A stretch of 37,837 nucleotides of DNA from a virus, in the IMG/VR virus record IMGVR_UViG_3300025641_000023, positions 1-37,837 of that record. One strand, 5' to 3'. Of this stretch, positions 21,114 to 29,561 are shown piece by piece (the stretch's first letter is position 1; every line of letters begins with the position of its first letter). The position numbers and the translations under genes are program-made. Under the pieces are notes generated by a model. It was given only the letters and a program-made list of their open reading frames with translations, had not been told where the DNA came from and ran no database searches.

Positions 21114-22843
21114 TGAAACAGATAGTCTTTGATATTGAAGCTAATGGCCTAAACCCTGATACGGTTTGGTGCATTATAGCCTACGAGAGAGAGGCTAAGG
21201 AGTACATTGAGTGGTCAGGGGATACCCTACCTAACTTCAAGGACTGGGTTAAGGAGCAGGACGAGCTAGAGGTTATCGGTCACAACATCATTGGTTACGA
21301 CATACCAGTGTTGGAGAGACTATTAAAGGTAGACTTTAGTAAGTGCAAAGTAACTGACACATTAGTTATGTCCAGACTAGCGGAACCATCGCGCTTGGGT
21401 GGTCATAGTTTGGAGAACTGGGGTCAGCTGCTACATCAACCGAAAGGAGAACACAGTGATTGGCTTAATTTTTCGCAGGATATGTTGGAGTATTGCAAGC
21501 AAGATGTTAGGGTTAATGAACTGGTGTACCAGAGATTACTTCGTGACCTTAATAGCTTTGGAACTGAAAGCGTTATGTTGGAAGGTCAGGTACAAAGGAT
21601 TATTAGCAAGCAGATTGAGAACGGATGGCTTCTAAACCAGAGAGCAGCCTTTAACCTGTTAGGAGAACTGAAGGAAAAGAAGTTCGACTTAGAGGATAAG
21701 GTACACGAGAAGTTCAAACCACTACCTACATTTATTAAAGAGATAACACCCAAGGTTAAGAAGGACGGAACTTACTCAGTAGTAGGCTTAAAGTTCTTAG
21801 GTGACCAATGGGAGATAGCAGTAGCACCATTTAGCAGACTGGATTATCCAGAGTTTAACTTAGGCTCACGTCAACAGATAGGACGTTACCTAAAATACTT
21901 CGGATGGCAACCAGAGACTTTCACTGACAAAGGGCAGCCAATCGTTGACGAAGGCGTTCTTAGCAAGGTGAAGGGTATACCGGAAGCGGAGCTTATTGGT
22001 GAGTACCTGATGATACAGAAGCGTATCGCGCAGGTGCAAAGTTGGTTGGACGCTGTTAAGGATGACGGTAGGGTACATGGTTACGTGAATGCCAACGGAG
22101 CAGTAACCGGACGTATGACACACTCCAGTCCAAACATGGGACAGGTTCCGGCAGGTTATTCGCCCTACGGTAAAGAGTGTCGTGCAGTATGGGTTGTACC
22201 GGAAGGTTACAAGTTGGTAGGTATGGACGCAAGCGGCTTAGAGTTACGTATGCTTGCACACTACATGAACGATAAGGACTACACTAATGAAATTCTCACG
22301 GGAGATATTCACACGGCAAACCAGTTGGCTGCAGGCCTTGACACTCGAAGTCAAGCAAAGACTTTCATCTACGCTTTTCTGTACGGTGCAGGAGATGCGA
22401 AAATCGGAAGTATCGTCGGTGGAACTGCACGAGATGGTAGACGACTTAAGGCAAAGTTCCTCAAAAATACGCCTGCTCTTGGAGCATTACGAGAACGAGT
22501 TGTTGTGGCTGCAGGAAGAGGCTTTGTTTTTGGACTCGATAGAAGGAAAGTTTCCATTCGTTCCGAACACGCGGCATTGAACTCACTCTTACAAAGCGCA
22601 GGTGCAATCATTATGAAAAAAGCACTGTGCATTCTAGATGAGTACGCTACCCTACATAAGATTAACTATAAGATAATAGGAAACATCCACGATGAAATCC
22701 AGACGGAGGTCGCAACAAAGGACGCAGAAAGGTTTGGCAGACTGGCAACGGCTAGTATTGAAGCCGCAGGCTTGCACTACGAACTTAACTGCCCTCTCGC
22801 AGGAGAGTATCAAATTGGCGACAACTGGTCAGAAACTCACTAA
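21113..22843 (+). CDS. Family A DNA polymerase
   Basis: 576 residues. An N-terminal 3'-5' exonuclease (IVFDIEANGL; VIGHNIIGYDIPVLERL; LEYCKQDVRVNELV) is followed by polymerase motifs A (LVGMDASGLELRMLAHYM), B (RSQAKTFIYAFLYGAG) and C (GNIHDEIQTEV). Tyr420 sits at the position of E. coli Phe762/T7 Tyr526. It replicates the phage genome, probably with host thioredoxin or unaided. It is shorter than T7 gp5 (704). It lies between the primase-helicase and the nuclease genes. Confidence 0.95.
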   Translation: MKQIVFDIEANGLNPDTVWCIIAYEREAKEYIEWSGDTLPNFKDWVKEQDELEVIGHNIIGYDIPVLERLLKVDFSKCKVTDTLVMSRLAEPSRLGGHSLENWGQLLHQPKGEHSDWLNFSQDMLEYCKQDVRVNELVYQRLLRDLNSFGTESVMLEGQVQRIISKQIENGWLLNQRAAFNLLGELKEKKFDLEDKVHEKFKPLPTFIKEITPKVKKDGTYSVVGLKFLGDQWEIAVAPFSRLDYPEFNLGSRQQIGRYLKYFGWQPETFTDKGQPIVDEGVLSKVKGIPEAELIGEYLMIQKRIAQVQSWLDAVKDDGRVHGYVNANGAVTGRMTHSSPNMGQVPAGYSPYGKECRAVWVVPEGYKLVGMDASGLELRMLAHYMNDKDYTNEILTGDIHTANQLAAGLDTRSQAKTFIYAFLYGAGDAKIGSIVGGTARDGRRLKAKFLKNTPALGALRERVVVAAGRGFVFGLDRRKVSIRSEHAALNSLLQSAGAIIMKKALCILDEYATLHKINYKIIGNIHDEIQTEVATKDAERFGRLATASIEAAGLHYELNCPLAGEYQIGDNWSETH

Positions 22844-22857
22844 TGAGGAAACAGACA

Positions 22858-23112
22858 ATGGCTTACAATAGACATTTAGAAGACAGAACACGACTCACAG
22901 TAAACGGTAAGCAGATTAGAGTGGGCAACCCTAACCACCCTTACCATGAGATGTACAAGCAGCATGGACTACAGGCAGTTATTATGGCTATGGGGTTGAT
23001 AGATAAGAAGGTAGTTGAAGTACAAGAACCTGAGCAGTTCCCTTGGATTAGTACCATATTTGGTATTGCTATTCTCTGGGCAGTTGTTTGTTTCACGTTC
23101 TTCGGGGAATAA
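22858..23112 (+). CDS. Small protein with C-terminal membrane segment (84 aa)
   Basis: 84 residues from ATG 22858, MAYNRHLEDRTRLTVNGKQI at the N-terminus: a soluble region with GNPNHPYHEMYKQHG, then a C-terminal hydrophobic helix (WISTIFGIAILWAVVCF). ATG 22858 has GAGGAA at a good distance. ATG 22843 would make a TAATG overlap with the polymerase gene and add five residues. It may be a tail-anchored membrane protein. Function unknown. Confidence 0.6.
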   Translation: MAYNRHLEDRTRLTVNGKQIRVGNPNHPYHEMYKQHGLQAVIMAMGLIDKKVVEVQEPEQFPWISTIFGIAILWAVVCFTFFGE

Positions 23113-23113
23113 C

Positions 23114-23530
23114 ATGAAGCCTACTAAAGCTGATAGGAAGAAGTTTGACATTGACTTAGCATACGGTGAAGTAAGGGAAGATAAGATTGCCGAGATGATG
23201 ACCAACAAGAAGATAGAAGTTAAGTCAGAGAAGGATATGTGGCAGAAGACTGGTAACATTTGCATTGAGTACCAGTCGTGGGGTAAGCCTTCAGGCATTG
23301 AAGCTACTGAATCTGACTACTGGTTCCACAACCTGTGCGTAGGGGAAGAGGAATACTGCACCTTAGTCTTTGACACAACGGTGTTGAGGAAGATTATTGC
23401 AGCTAACAAGTTCCGCTCAGTATCAGGTGGCGATAATAACGCAAGCAGGATGCACCTGATTCCATTAAAGAAGCTGTTTGATATGAATGTGATACAGGCG
23501 TTCAAGGACTTAGACAATGAAAACGACTGA
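23114..23530 (+). CDS. PD-(D/E)XK nuclease-like protein (138 aa)
   Basis: 138 residues from ATG 23114. The pattern Glu19 (LAYGEVRED), then KIEVKSEKD with Glu35-x-Lys37, followed by TGNICIEYQSWGKPSG, resembles the core of PD-(D/E)XK nucleases, in which acidic residues and lysine bind metal. It sits among three recombination genes and overlaps the RecB-like gene. A role in DNA processing is likely; the exact substrate is unknown. The frame is open upstream to 23015, but those codons lie within the previous gene. Confidence 0.6.
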   Translation: MKPTKADRKKFDIDLAYGEVREDKIAEMMTNKKIEVKSEKDMWQKTGNICIEYQSWGKPSGIEATESDYWFHNLCVGEEEYCTLVFDTTVLRKIIAANKFRSVSGGDNNASRMHLIPLKKLFDMNVIQAFKDLDNEND

Positions 23531-24383
23531 TACAGTAGTAGCAGACATCTACAAGATGATGGAGACTAAGGACGCTGACCCTAACGTGGACGTAGAGGCA
23601 GAGATTGAGAAGTTCGGTGAAGGTGTTAAAGAGCTAATGCGTACTGAGTTCGGCAGGGAGAAGCGACAGGACAAGCGGACGCTTAGGTTGTCTAACATTG
23701 GACGCACTGACCGATACCTTTGGAATGTAGTAGCAGGTACTGAGAAGGAAGAGATAGAGCCACACACGTACGTTAAGTTTATGTATGGACATCTAGTTGA
23801 AGAGATGCTGTTATTCTTAACACGTATGGCAGGACACACAGTCACAGACGAGCAGAAGCAGTGTGAAGTGAATGGCATTCGCGGCTCAATGGACTGTAAG
23901 ATAGACGGAGTAGTTACGGACGTTAAGTCAGCCAGTGCCTTCGGCTTTAAGAAGTTTAAGGAAGGCAAGCTACTACATGACGACCCCTTTGGTTACGTTG
24001 ACCAGATTAAAGCCTACGCTCACTCAGAGGGAGAGACGGAGATTGGTTGGCTTGCTATGGACAAGACTAACGGACACCTTACGTTCCTGAAGTACGACAT
24101 GGCTGACCCCAAGGTTAAGGCTGCTATGGACTTCGACGGCACGATAACTGAAAGAGTTGACCACCTGAAGGAGATGGTAAAAAAGCCAGAGCCTGACTAC
24201 TACTGTCATCAACCTAAGCCAGATGGTAAGTCAGGTAACTTGGAACTAGCAATCGGCTGCTCCTACTGCCAATACAAAAAGCACTGTTATCCGGAGCTAA
24301 GGTTGTTTAACTACTCCTACAAGCCTAAGTACTTGTGTAAGGTAGTTAAGGAACCAAACGTACAGGAGCTGAAAATCAAATGA
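23517..24383 (+). CDS. RecB/Cas4-like PD-(D/E)XK exonuclease
   Basis: 288 residues. The nuclease core is RGSMDCKIDGVVTDVKSAS (Asp, then DxK), followed by YVDQIKAYAH (QxxxY motif). A C-terminal cysteine cluster, GCSYCQYKKHC, suggests an iron-sulfur-stabilised fold as in Cas4/AddB-type enzymes. It likely degrades host DNA or processes ends for recombination, in the place of T7 gp6 exonuclease. It overlaps the endonuclease I gene by four bases. Confidence 0.82.
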   Translation: MKTTDTVVADIYKMMETKDADPNVDVEAEIEKFGEGVKELMRTEFGREKRQDKRTLRLSNIGRTDRYLWNVVAGTEKEEIEPHTYVKFMYGHLVEEMLLFLTRMAGHTVTDEQKQCEVNGIRGSMDCKIDGVVTDVKSASAFGFKKFKEGKLLHDDPFGYVDQIKAYAHSEGETEIGWLAMDKTNGHLTFLKYDMADPKVKAAMDFDGTITERVDHLKEMVKKPEPDYYCHQPKPDGKSGNLELAIGCSYCQYKKHCYPELRLFNYSYKPKYLCKVVKEPNVQELKIK

Positions 24384-24757
24384 GTAAGTTAAAATTCAGG
24401 TCAGGCTTAGAGTCAGCTATACATGAGAAGTTAAACGATACCTTTCTTTACGAACCATACAGGCTTCCCTACACCATACACAGGAAGTACGTACCGGACT
24501 TTGTACACGAAGAGAAGGCAATACTAATCGAGGCTAAGGGATACTTCAGGGTAGGCGACACACAAAAGTACACCGCCATCCGAGACTCAATGCCAGAATG
24601 GGAGTTAGTGTTTGTCCTCTCCGACCCTACCAAGAAGGTACGTAAGGGAAGCAAGCTAACAATGGGACAGTGGTGCGAGAAGCAAGGCTTTAAGTGCTAC
24701 ACTGTTAAGACAATAGATAAGTTAATAGAGTATGTGGGAGCTAAAGATGTCGTTTGA
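24380..24757 (+). CDS. Endonuclease I-like Holliday junction resolvase
   Basis: 125 residues. FRSGLESAIHEKL (Glu11), KYVPDF (Asp40) and LIEAKGYF (Glu51, Lys53) match the catalytic order and spacing of T7 endonuclease I (Glu20, Asp55, Glu65, Lys67), and YEPYRLPYTI precedes them as in the family. It resolves branched DNA before packaging and helps break host DNA. It starts in an ATGA overlap with the exonuclease gene. Confidence 0.9.
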   Translation: MSKLKFRSGLESAIHEKLNDTFLYEPYRLPYTIHRKYVPDFVHEEKAILIEAKGYFRVGDTQKYTAIRDSMPEWELVFVLSDPTKKVRKGSKLTMGQWCEKQGFKCYTVKTIDKLIEYVGAKDVV

Positions 24758-24896
24758 AGAATACAAGGAAGCGTTCCTACGTGACCACGACGAGATAATG
24801 ATACTGGAAGTGCTAGAGATTAACGGTGAGGAACTGTTGGAAGCATTTGAAGATAGACTGATTAGACACAGAGAGGTACTTGGCGATGAGTATTAA
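24747..24896 (+). CDS. Small acidic helical protein (49 aa)
   Basis: 49 residues, MSFEEYKEAFLRDHDEIMIL, then ILEVLEINGEELLEAFEDRL: acidic, helical, no cysteines. GGGAG lies nine bases before the ATG, and it overlaps both neighbouring genes by about 11 bases. Function unknown; such acidic peptides are sometimes DNA mimics, but nothing here shows that. Confidence 0.6.
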   Translation: MSFEEYKEAFLRDHDEIMILEVLEINGEELLEAFEDRLIRHREVLGDEY

Positions 24897-25224
24897 TGAA
24901 GCAACACCAGAGATGTGGAACAAACTACAGGACAAATACAAAGCCATGGCAGACGAAGAGTTTAAGCATGACTTCAGGAAAGACCAGTTAGAGTATCCGT
25001 CAATCCCCGACCCCGACCCTGTGAATAACCCACAACACTACAACACTGGTAACATAGAATGTATCGAAGCCATCCAAGAGTCTATGTCATCGGAAGCGTT
25101 CAAAGGATACCTAAAGGGCAACACCATGAAGTACCTATGGCGCTACGACTACAAAGGTAAAGCCTCAGAGGACTTAGAGAAAGCAGGTTGGTATTTGAAC
25201 AAGCTTATTAAGGAGGTGTCGTAA
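24886..25224 (+). CDS. DUF3310 family protein (T7 gp1.7-like domain)
   Basis: 112 residues from ATG 24886. DPVNNPQHYNTGNIECIEAI, then YLKGNTMKYLWRYDYKGK and DLEKAGWYLNKLI, is the DUF3310 pattern (x-HY-x-G-I-E-x-I, GN-x-x-KY). This domain occurs in T7 gp1.7, reported as a nucleotide kinase, and as a fusion or stand-alone in many phages. Its place just before the ribonucleotide reductase fits nucleotide metabolism. The first ~45 residues are a helical extension. Confidence 0.85.
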   Translation: MSINEATPEMWNKLQDKYKAMADEEFKHDFRKDQLEYPSIPDPDPVNNPQHYNTGNIECIEAIQESMSSEAFKGYLKGNTMKYLWRYDYKGKASEDLEKAGWYLNKLIKEVS

Positions 25225-25376
25225 TGAAAGGTGCAACACACGGTGGTAAGGGTTCAGGGGTCAGACCTACTGACAAGAAGAAGTTTGAGAACAACTTCGA
25301 TGCTATCTTCGGTAAAAAGAACAAAGACAAACAAGAGAAGGAGAAGAAACAAGATGACACCGCAAAGACCAGTTAG
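25224..25376 (+). CDS. Small Lys-rich protein (50 aa)
   Basis: 50 residues, MKGATHGGKGSGVRPTDKKK at the N-terminus; the C-terminal half is mostly Lys, Glu and Asp and probably disordered or a single charged helix. It starts in a TAATG overlap with the DUF3310 gene and is preceded by AGGAGG. Function unknown. Confidence 0.6.
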   Translation: MKGATHGGKGSGVRPTDKKKFENNFDAIFGKKNKDKQEKEKKQDDTAKTS

Positions 25377-25542
25377 GTACGAGTTCATCGCTCACCCTTA
25401 TGATTGTGAGTTAGGCTCTTCTCCAAACACCACACTTAGTTTAGTCATACACACCAGAGACATTTCATTACCAGAGATGTACGAACAATTTGAATATTTT
25501 TTAAAGGCCGCAGGCTATAACCCAACAAGGGAAGAAGATTAA
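25354..25542 (+). CDS. Small protein upstream of RNR (62 aa)
   Basis: 62 residues from ATG 25354, MTPQRPVRYEFIAHPYDCEL, ending LPEMYEQFEYFLKAAGYNPT. A compact alpha/beta pattern. The frame is open further upstream to 25231, but those codons overlap the preceding gene. ATG 25354 has AAGGAG upstream and leaves a 23-base overlap. Its stop overlaps the RNR start (TAATG), so it is coupled to the reductase. The segment IHTRDISLPEMYEQFEYFLK is a pattern I associate with small conserved proteins in phages. Function unknown. Confidence 0.6.
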   Translation: MTPQRPVRYEFIAHPYDCELGSSPNTTLSLVIHTRDISLPEMYEQFEYFLKAAGYNPTREED

Positions 25543-27422
25543 TGGATAAGTACCAACAGTTTATACACAAGTCACGTTACGCACGTTGGATGAAGGAAGA
25601 AGGTCGTCGTGAGACGTGGGAAGAAACAGTACAACGATATGTCGATTTTTGGACAGAACGTGGACAGATTGACAGCAAGGTGGCTAAGAAACTGTACAAC
25701 TCTATCCTCAACCTAGAGGTCATGCCATCAATGCGCTGCCTTATGACAGCAGGTGTGGCCTTAGACAAGGACAACGTAGCAGGCTTTAACTGTAGTTACC
25801 TAGCCATTGACTCACCACGTAGCTTTGACGAGCTTATGTACGTGCTTATGTGCGGTACTGGTGTAGGGTTCAGTGTTGAACGTAACTTCATTACCAAACT
25901 ACCAGTAGTCGCAGAGTCCTTCCATAAGACTGACAGTGTGATTGTAGTAGGTGACAGTAAGGTAGGTTGGGCATCAGCGTTCCGTGAGCTTATCGCTATG
26001 CTGTACGCAGGTAAGATACCTAAGTGGGATATGTCCGGTGTACGTCCTGCAGGTGCAAGACTAGAGACATTCGGTGGCAGAGCATCAGGGGCGCAACCTT
26101 TGGACGACTTGTTCCACTTCTGTGTTGATGTCTTCCGCAAGGCAGAGGGACGCAAGCTGACATCCATTGAGTGTCACGATGTAGTGTGTAAGGTTGCAGA
26201 CATTGTAGTTGTAGGTGGCGTTAGACGCTCAGCACTAATCAGCCTCTCCAACTTGTCAGACGGACGGATGGCTAAGGCTAAGTCAGGTGCATGGTGGGAG
26301 AACGACGGACACCGTAGACTGGCTAACAACAGCGTAGCGTACACAGAGAAGCCAGACTTCGAGGCTTTCCTTAATGAGATGCAGACGCTGTACGAGTCTA
26401 AGTCAGGTGAGCGTGGTTTGTTTAGTCGTGTTGCAGCTCAGAAGATTGCAGCTAGGAATGGTCGTCGTGACCCTAATCAGGACTTCGGTACTAACCCTTG
26501 CTCAGAGATTATCCTACGGAGCAATCAGTTCTGCAACTTGTCAGAGATAGTGGTACGAGAGGATGACACGGAAGAGACGTTGAAAGCTAAGGCAGAAGTA
26601 GCAGCCATCATCGGCACACTACAGGCTACCTTGACTGACTTCAGATACTTACGTAACATCTGGAAGAAGAACACAGAGGAAGAGGCATTGCTAGGCGTAA
26701 GCATGACAGGTATCATGGACAACAAACTGTTAAGCACACCTAACTCACCGCATTGTGAAGTAGTGTTGGAGGCTGTACGAGATGTCGCTATTGCAACTAA
26801 TAAGAAGTGGGCAAAGAAGCTTGGTATCAATCAGTCTACTGCCGTTACTGCTGTTAAGCCGAGTGGTACTGTGTCTCAGCTTGTCGATAGTGCTAGTGGC
26901 ATCCATCCTCGCTTCTCTAAGCATTACATTAGACGTGTACGTTCGGACAAGAAAGACCCCTTAGCAGTCTTTATGAAGACAGCAGGGTTCCCTGTAGAGG
27001 ACGATGTGATGTCTGAGTCCTCGTCAGTGTTTAGCTTCCCTGTCAAGGCACCATCGAGCAGTGTGACAGTCAGTGACGTAGGTGCAATGCATCAGCTAGA
27101 ACTTTGGAAGATGTACCAGAATCATTGGTGTGAGCATAAGCCAAGTATCACAGTGTACTATACTGATAGCGAGTTCCTTCAGGTAGCACAGTGGATATGG
27201 GATAACTTTGACTTGTGTAGTGGTATTAGTTTGTTGCCAGTAAGTGAACATACGTATCAACAAGCTCCTTATGAGGACATCAGTGCTGAGGAATATGATA
27301 AACTACTAGCATCAATGCCTAAAGATATTAACTGGAATGACCTGCAATACTTTGAGCAGGAAGATAACACCACCGGCTCACAGGAGTTAGCGTGTACCGG
27401 AGGTGCTTGTGAAATAGTTTAG
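25542..27422 (+). CDS. nrdJ: Class II (cobalamin-dependent) ribonucleotide reductase
   Basis: 626 residues, monomeric RTPR type. Residues map onto the Lactobacillus enzyme: Cys84 (GFNCSYL, first redox Cys), Asn318-Pro-Cys320-Ser-Glu322 (radical site), Cys331 (second redox Cys, 11 residues after Cys320), and a C-terminal CTGGAC pair (Cys618, Cys623) that re-reduces the active site. It makes dNTPs from NTPs using adenosylcobalamin, so the infected host must make or import B12. It is the last gene of the plus-strand operon, directly before a strong terminator. Shorter than RTPR (739), as usual for phage versions. Confidence 0.95.
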   Translation: MDKYQQFIHKSRYARWMKEEGRRETWEETVQRYVDFWTERGQIDSKVAKKLYNSILNLEVMPSMRCLMTAGVALDKDNVAGFNCSYLAIDSPRSFDELMYVLMCGTGVGFSVERNFITKLPVVAESFHKTDSVIVVGDSKVGWASAFRELIAMLYAGKIPKWDMSGVRPAGARLETFGGRASGAQPLDDLFHFCVDVFRKAEGRKLTSIECHDVVCKVADIVVVGGVRRSALISLSNLSDGRMAKAKSGAWWENDGHRRLANNSVAYTEKPDFEAFLNEMQTLYESKSGERGLFSRVAAQKIAARNGRRDPNQDFGTNPCSEIILRSNQFCNLSEIVVREDDTEETLKAKAEVAAIIGTLQATLTDFRYLRNIWKKNTEEEALLGVSMTGIMDNKLLSTPNSPHCEVVLEAVRDVAIATNKKWAKKLGINQSTAVTAVKPSGTVSQLVDSASGIHPRFSKHYIRRVRSDKKDPLAVFMKTAGFPVEDDVMSESSSVFSFPVKAPSSSVTVSDVGAMHQLELWKMYQNHWCEHKPSITVYYTDSEFLQVAQWIWDNFDLCSGISLLPVSEHTYQQAPYEDISAEEYDKLLASMPKDINWNDLQYFEQEDNTTGSQELACTGGACEIV

Positions 27423-27475
27423 ATAAGTGCCAATATAAGGCGCTACACTACCTAAACTCAACTGAATGTAAACTT

Positions 27476-27500
27476 GGGGGTCATTGCGACCCCCTTTTTT
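27476..27500 (+). terminator. Strong rho-independent terminator of the early/middle operon
   Basis: GGGGGTC (27476-27482), five-base loop, GACCCCC (27488-27494), then six T (27495-27500). It lies about 55 bases after the RNR stop and 13 bases before the stop of the convergent late operon. On the minus strand the same hairpin lacks a good U run and would be weaker. Confidence 0.93.
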
Positions 27501-27512
27501 ACGTCTACTGTT

Positions 27513-29561
27513 TTAGTCCATAGTGCCTGAAGCCGCTCCTACACCCTGACCTACCTTAATAACACCTAGTAGGTTATTTAGTTCCATAGCATAGCTAGGC
27601 GACAGTTTAACACCTCTTCTTTCAGCTTCCGTTGCTGCTTTAATCATGTTAATCAGCTTGTCTACATTCTTTTGCTTAATCGCCCTCTTTGCCATAAACG
27701 AAGGAATTAAGTCTCGTAGGCTTGCCACGATATTAGTATTAGTACCTTTAGCTACACCGTACTCAGCACCCGCCACGGATAGCTGCAAACCTCCTCCTCC
27801 TTTATTTACGTTCTCTAAGATGTCTAAATCTTTAAGCATTCTATCCATGTTCTTAGCGACGGGAGTTCCTTCAAACAAAGCGTCAAACGTAGCTTTAAAC
27901 TTAGGTTCCTGTAGTTTTTTCTGGAACTTAGCTAGACTGCTTTGTCCTCCTTCCCCTCCTAGTTTAAACATTTGCTCAAGATAGCCTTTCCTTATGCCTG
28001 ATAGAGGGTCATCATCTAAACCTTTTACAGTCGAACCTTTAGGTAATTTAGATTTTAACTCAGCAGCAAGTTTTTTAAGGTTTTTTATCTGACTTACTGG
28101 CACTTCTAAACCGTCCTTAGTAAGCATAGCGCCTATCTGTGACGGGTCGAGTACCTTAACAGCCTTATCAAGGAAAGAAGCTGTTACAACATCTCTGGAC
28201 TTGCTGTAGAAGTTTGTAACCTCTTCGTACTCTTTACGTAATGCAGGACTTAAAGTATCAGACGCTTCTTTCATTACCTTCGCGTACATATCAACTTCAG
28301 CACCCAACACCTCTACAAGGTCACTATCCTTAGTAGTAGACTTGTTAGCGTTGTACAGGCGTTTCTTAGCTTCAGACAATCTTTTATGTGCTTCATAGAA
28401 GTTTAAGTCAGAAGGTAAGTTACGTAAACGTGCAACTGCTGAAGCCGTAGCTTCTGTAGGGTATGCACTCCTAACAGTAGTTCTTCCAGTCTCAGGGTCG
28501 GTAACTGACTTACCTCTGTGCTTTTTCTTGAACTGTTTGGCTAAGTCCATACCCGCCTGTGCAGGGTCAACAATAACACCCTTACCCAGTTTGTCTATAT
28601 TCTTGTATATAGGGTCAACAATGTCGTCAATAGCCATTTTTGACTGTTGTATAAAAGTCTGTAACGCTTCCCCTTGTTCAAAAGGCGTAGCACCTTTAAA
28701 CTTAGTTATAACCTCGTTTAACTGCGCGCCCATATACTTGTCGTAACCAGTGAGCAAACGCTCTACAGTCCTTTTAGACAACTGAGAAACACGGGCAATC
28801 TGTGTAGCGTAGGTTTTCTTACCTCGACTAGCTGCCGCAGGAGTCAATGTTAAATCAGGGTCATACTCCTTCAATCTGGCCTGAAAATCGACTACTTCCT
28901 CAATAGCATCGTCCGTTAAACCTGACTTACCTGTCAGAAGTTTCTTACCGCCAGTGTATACTGTCTTAGCGCCTGTACCTATAACGGGTAACGCTATCTG
29001 AATAATAGCATCGGTTTGTGCTGCATCCATTGCTTCCTGAAAAGCTCTGTCAGGGTTGAACTCACGACCTTCTACTAAGTCCTCAACAGCGTTTCCCGCA
29101 TACTCGCTACCAAACACTAAAGGCAGTGTGGCCGCTAGACCAAATATCGTAGCACCTACAGCAGGCCCATACGGAGGAAAAGGAGCGCCTGCAGCCGCAC
29201 CCACCCTAGCAGCGGGAATACCTGCCGCTAAGGAAGAACTGATGCTCAGAGAAGGCGCTACCCAGTCTGCCCACGAAGGTTTGTCTGATTCTGGCTTATC
29301 AACTTTACTTAGTATCTGCTGACGACCGCCTTTAATCTGTGTTGCAAAAGACTTGTTCAACTCAGCTAATAGATTTTCGTCGGTAACTCTTCCGCTTGTT
29401 AAACCTACACCTCCTACCTGAGAGTTGGTTGCTTTTTGGTTAGCATCTAGTTGTGGGCGTGGAGGGGTAACGTCAGCAGTGGTAGGCTCTGAATCAAACA
29501 AGCCTCCCAACTGCGTCAACTTTTCAGGGTCAACAACCTGTCCGTACTGTGCAGTAGCCAC
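27513..29561 (-). CDS. Internal virion protein (682 aa)
   Basis: 682 residues, last gene of the late operon. The N-terminal ~95 residues are polar. Gly/Ala-rich hydrophobic segments follow (about 105-150, SLAAGIPAARVGAAAGAPF and GATIFGLAATLPLVFG; and about 185-200, AIIQIALPVIGTG), then long Lys/Glu-rich helices. This build matches ejection proteins that exit the capsid and span the cell envelope, like T7 gp15/gp16. No transglycosylase motif is seen. The start is GTG at 29561 in a TAGTG overlap with GGAGGAG upstream. Confidence 0.75.
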   Translation of the reverse strand: MATAQYGQVVDPEKLTQLGGLFDSEPTTADVTPPRPQLDANQKATNSQVGGVGLTSGRVTDENLLAELNKSFATQIKGGRQQILSKVDKPESDKPSWADWVAPSLSISSSLAAGIPAARVGAAAGAPFPPYGPAVGATIFGLAATLPLVFGSEYAGNAVEDLVEGREFNPDRAFQEAMDAAQTDAIIQIALPVIGTGAKTVYTGGKKLLTGKSGLTDDAIEEVVDFQARLKEYDPDLTLTPAAASRGKKTYATQIARVSQLSKRTVERLLTGYDKYMGAQLNEVITKFKGATPFEQGEALQTFIQQSKMAIDDIVDPIYKNIDKLGKGVIVDPAQAGMDLAKQFKKKHRGKSVTDPETGRTTVRSAYPTEATASAVARLRNLPSDLNFYEAHKRLSEAKKRLYNANKSTTKDSDLVEVLGAEVDMYAKVMKEASDTLSPALRKEYEEVTNFYSKSRDVVTASFLDKAVKVLDPSQIGAMLTKDGLEVPVSQIKNLKKLAAELKSKLPKGSTVKGLDDDPLSGIRKGYLEQMFKLGGEGGQSSLAKFQKKLQEPKFKATFDALFEGTPVAKNMDRMLKDLDILENVNKGGGGLQLSVAGAEYGVAKGTNTNIVASLRDLIPSFMAKRAIKQKNVDKLINMIKAATEAERRGVKLSPSYAMELNNLLGVIKVGQGVGAASGTMD

